Of a stretch of DNA of 64,000 nt, positions 61,871-64,000 are shown one piece after another. The stretch lies in contig OY762508.1 of the NCBI GenBank assembly GCA_963665975.1, positions 3,782,001 to 3,846,000 on the forward strand, read 5' to 3'. The notes under the pieces are model-generated. The model was not told where the DNA came from. It did no database searches and saw nothing but the letters and a program-made list of their open reading frames with translations. Numbering within the stretch: the stretch's first letter is position 1; every line of letters begins with the position of its first letter. The stretch comes from G963665975 sp963665975. GTDB taxonomy: Bacteria; Bacteroidota; Rhodothermia; Rhodothermales; Bin80. The position numbers and the translations under genes were made by a program.

Positions 61871-62407
61871 TCAGGGATAGATCCCTGAGCCAATGACCGA
61901 CGGCTGACCGTTATTCAGGTAGGAAACCGTAATCAGTTCGGTGTACCCGACCTTGGGCGAGCCGGATTCTTCGTCGCCGTCAACCAGTGGATTGTCGAAG
62001 AGATACTCGACGTAGCCGCCGCCCGCATCCGCAGCCTTGATCAATTCCTGCATATATTTGACGCCATCAAGGTCCACATACTCATACAAGTTCTGTCCTT
62101 CCAAGGACTTGTTCGCCGCGTGAAACAAAATGACGCCTTCACGGCTTGCGATCCAAATATAAATGTCCCCCTTCCGCCAGTATCCCCCGTCCTCCCTAAA
62201 CATCTGCTCCACTTGCTCCGGTGATTGCGTCTTCAGTCCTTCAAGATATCCTTTGGCCGCTTCCTGCACGAAGGTCTTCAGCGTGGCGCGGTCTGTCACC
62301 TGGTCGGCAGTGACTGTCGGGACGAATTCGTCAGCAGTGGTATCGCAACTCGCGGTAGTGAGCAGGCCAAAAAGGAGAAATGCAAGTATGTAGCCCCGTG
62401 GTTTCAT
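61871..62407 (-). CDS. Cache-domain lipoprotein
   Basis: 178 residues. Lipobox LLTTASC, lipidated Cys21. The mature part is a single Cache sensor fold: ATLKTFVQEAAKGYLEGLK, GGYWRKGDIYIWIASREGVI, LFHAANKSLEGQNLYEYVD, VEYLFDNPLVDGDEESGSP and VSYLNNGQPSVIGSGIY. No kinase or chemotaxis domain is attached and none is next to it, so it may bind a small ligand at the membrane. Confidence 0.78.
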   Translation of the reverse strand: MKPRGYILAFLLFGLLTTASCDTTADEFVPTVTADQVTDRATLKTFVQEAAKGYLEGLKTQSPEQVEQMFREDGGYWRKGDIYIWIASREGVILFHAANKSLEGQNLYEYVDLDGVKYMQELIKAADAGGGYVEYLFDNPLVDGDEESGSPKVGYTELITVSYLNNGQPSVIGSGIYP

Positions 62408-62682
62408 GGTACTCGCGCTTGTTGGGAGGGTTACTTAAGTAGTGGTTGGCAGAAAATACGGAATTTTAAGCAAGATCTGGTTTGACGGGAATGGAATTGA
62501 TGGGGGTATGGACGGATTGGCCGTGGCAGGGGCGATCGATTATTGGACAGGTCCCGTTTTCGAACCTACAGAGCACAGATCAGAACATTGTCACCTTCCA
62601 TCTGTGACGCAACCAGACAGGTAGGCAAGCTCCTGTGCAGAAGGAGTGCGGTGTTCTTCGAATGCTGATCACATCTGGGGCG

Positions 62683-64000
62683 TTACGCTGCACGCCCACG
62701 GGCCTGACGCCAGAGCCGCCGACGCTCTTCCTGCTTCTTCAGTATCAGGCCAATCCGGTGCACGTTCGTCGCTATCATCACGAGCCCTACTGTTCGGGCA
62801 AAGCCTTCGGCGCCATGCGTGCGCACCAAGCCCATGCCACGCTGCTGTAGATTGTTGATGGCAGACTCAATCGCAGGATGCTGGCGTCGAGCCTCCACAA
62901 AATCGTCCGCCGTCTCACGCTCCAGATCCTCCTCATTGCGCCGCCCTTTTCTGGGCAACGCGCTCAACTCCAGCAACTGGTCCAGCTTCCGCCGATTCTC
63001 CGGCGTGTAGAAGCCTCTACGGCAGGAATGCAGTGTCGGATAGTGCTTCTTCGCCTCGGCCAAGAACGAGACAATCATGTCCTGATCATTCCCCTCCCAC
63101 AGGATGTGGTGGCGCAAGATGAACTGATATTGATCCTCCAGCACACACACCGGTACTCCCAGTTCCGCCACCACACCCGCCTTTCCCTTGTTGATCCAGC
63201 GCGTGTGCTCCTCATGGATGGAGAACACCTTCTCACCGTGCGGAATCACCTCTTTCTTGATCAAACGGCGCTCTACCTGGTCTATCTGTCAGGTGCCGCA
63301 CATACTCCGCAATCTTCGCATGTGCAATCTCACGCTGTCGCAGGATCGTGAGACTATCCTCCATTTTCTGTACGACCTGCCGGCACACACAGAGGTAGCG
63401 CTCGACCCTCGTCTCATCGCGCCATTGCCGGTGTGTGCGCACCTGATAAAAAGCCCGCCGCACCCGTGCCATCCAATTTACACGCTTGCGCCAGCCCCGG
63501 ATGCCATGCTCCTGGCATACGCGGGACGTGGTCCGAATCAGACAGCGTATCGCATCCCACAGCAAACTGACATCGGTGGGCCAGTGCACATGCGTCTTTG
63601 CTACCGACGAATCGGCCCGGCAGCGAAGCGGAGCTTCCGACCTCTTTTTTTTACCAGGCGGTGCCCGCTGGCTACCACCACACGATTGATGTCCTCCAGG
63701 GTCTCTTCTGTCAGCAACGAAACGTTGTCCATCACCGTCTGCAACTGGTAGTACTGTTTCTCGCCAAAATCAGCGTGTCCCAGCATCTGGCGCACCTTCT
63801 CGTGATTATTGGCATAATCCACCAACCGATCAAAATCGCAGTCGATGGCCTTTTGCAACACACCAAGCACGAATATGCGCCACAGGGACATGCCGGGACG
63901 GCCACGACGGTGACTGACGTCCGGACACAGGTTCTCTTCCAGTATCTCGAAGATCTTCTTTCGGGTGACGGGATCGCAATACAGATGCTGTAGTCCGCGC
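62683..64000 (-). pseudogene. ISNCY/IS1202-type transposase, two frameshifts, 5' end beyond the window
   Basis: Three consecutive frames make one transposase: 64000-63601 (RGLQHLYCDPVTRKKIFEIL, ALFVLG-type start, HADFGEKQYYQLQTVMDNVS), 63589-63233 (HVHWPTDVSLLWDAIRCLI), and 63264-62683 (KKEVIPHGEKVFSIHEEHTR, WINKGKAGVVAELGVPVCVL, RRQHPAIESAINNLQQRGMG, TVGLVMIATNVHRIGLIL). The order and motifs match the ISNCY family. One-base shifts near 63595 and 63275 make it inactive unless both are sequencing errors. The terminal repeats were not found. Confidence 0.78.

Overview
The window looks like chromosome of a Rhodothermota/Bacteroidota-lineage bacterium. Evidence: a leucine-rich-repeat protein ends in a type IX secretion (Por) sorting domain, there are 6-bladed beta-propeller proteins, BamA is followed by two tandem OmpH/Skp chaperones, a small PorT-like barrel is present, and a complete menaquinone operon is laid out in one run. 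The core genes look moderately GC-rich; the mobile block near 20-21.6 kb looks visibly more AT-rich. No rRNA or tRNA gene was seen.

Layout. (1) 1-18.3 kb is mostly housekeeping envelope and cofactor genes: a coupled TPR/asparagine-synthetase-B-like pair (minus strand), then dxr, rseP and uppS, a beta-propeller lipoprotein, wecB, bamA, two skp-like genes, panB-surE, a PLP-dependent dehydratase with a DUF4342 gene, and an M28-like lipoprotein that has lost its metal ligands. (2) 18.4-32.3 kb is a hot spot for mobile DNA. A tyrosine-recombinase gene is interrupted by an 8.4-kb composite transposon bounded by two inverted IS66 elements with an exact 8-bp target duplication. Inside lie a group II intron, an IS110 element and a two-gene cargo: a cysteine-rich lipoprotein with a bacteriocin-like C-terminus and a small membrane protein, behind a near-consensus sigma-70 promoter. 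Next to it an IS21 element with 6-bp target duplications has cut a second beta-propeller gene in two. (3) 32.3-45.3 kb carries a PorT-like barrel, three glycosyltransferases, a complete GDP-D-glycero-alpha-D-manno-heptose route (gmhA, hddA, gmhB, hddC), gatC, a YfhO-like membrane protein, a miniature wecB relic and a YbbR-like protein. (4) 45.4-56.2 kb is the menaquinone operon menF-D-B-A-C-E, running on into a GH130-like lipoprotein and the type IX-secreted LRR protein. (5) 56.2-64 kb holds a HAD hydrolase, a large membrane multiheme cytochrome c/TPR fusion, an amidohydrolase, a cache-domain lipoprotein and a frameshifted ISNCY-type transposase running off the right edge.

The envelope genes fit together: UppS and Dxr supply the lipid carrier, WecB the UDP-ManNAc, the heptose enzymes GDP-heptose and the glycosyltransferases the assembly of a surface polysaccharide; BamA and the Skp-like proteins insert outer-membrane proteins. 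Menaquinone made by the men operon is the likely electron donor for the membrane cytochrome. The most original features are the composite transposon and its cysteine-rich cargo, the two reconstructable insertion events, and several deletion relics.
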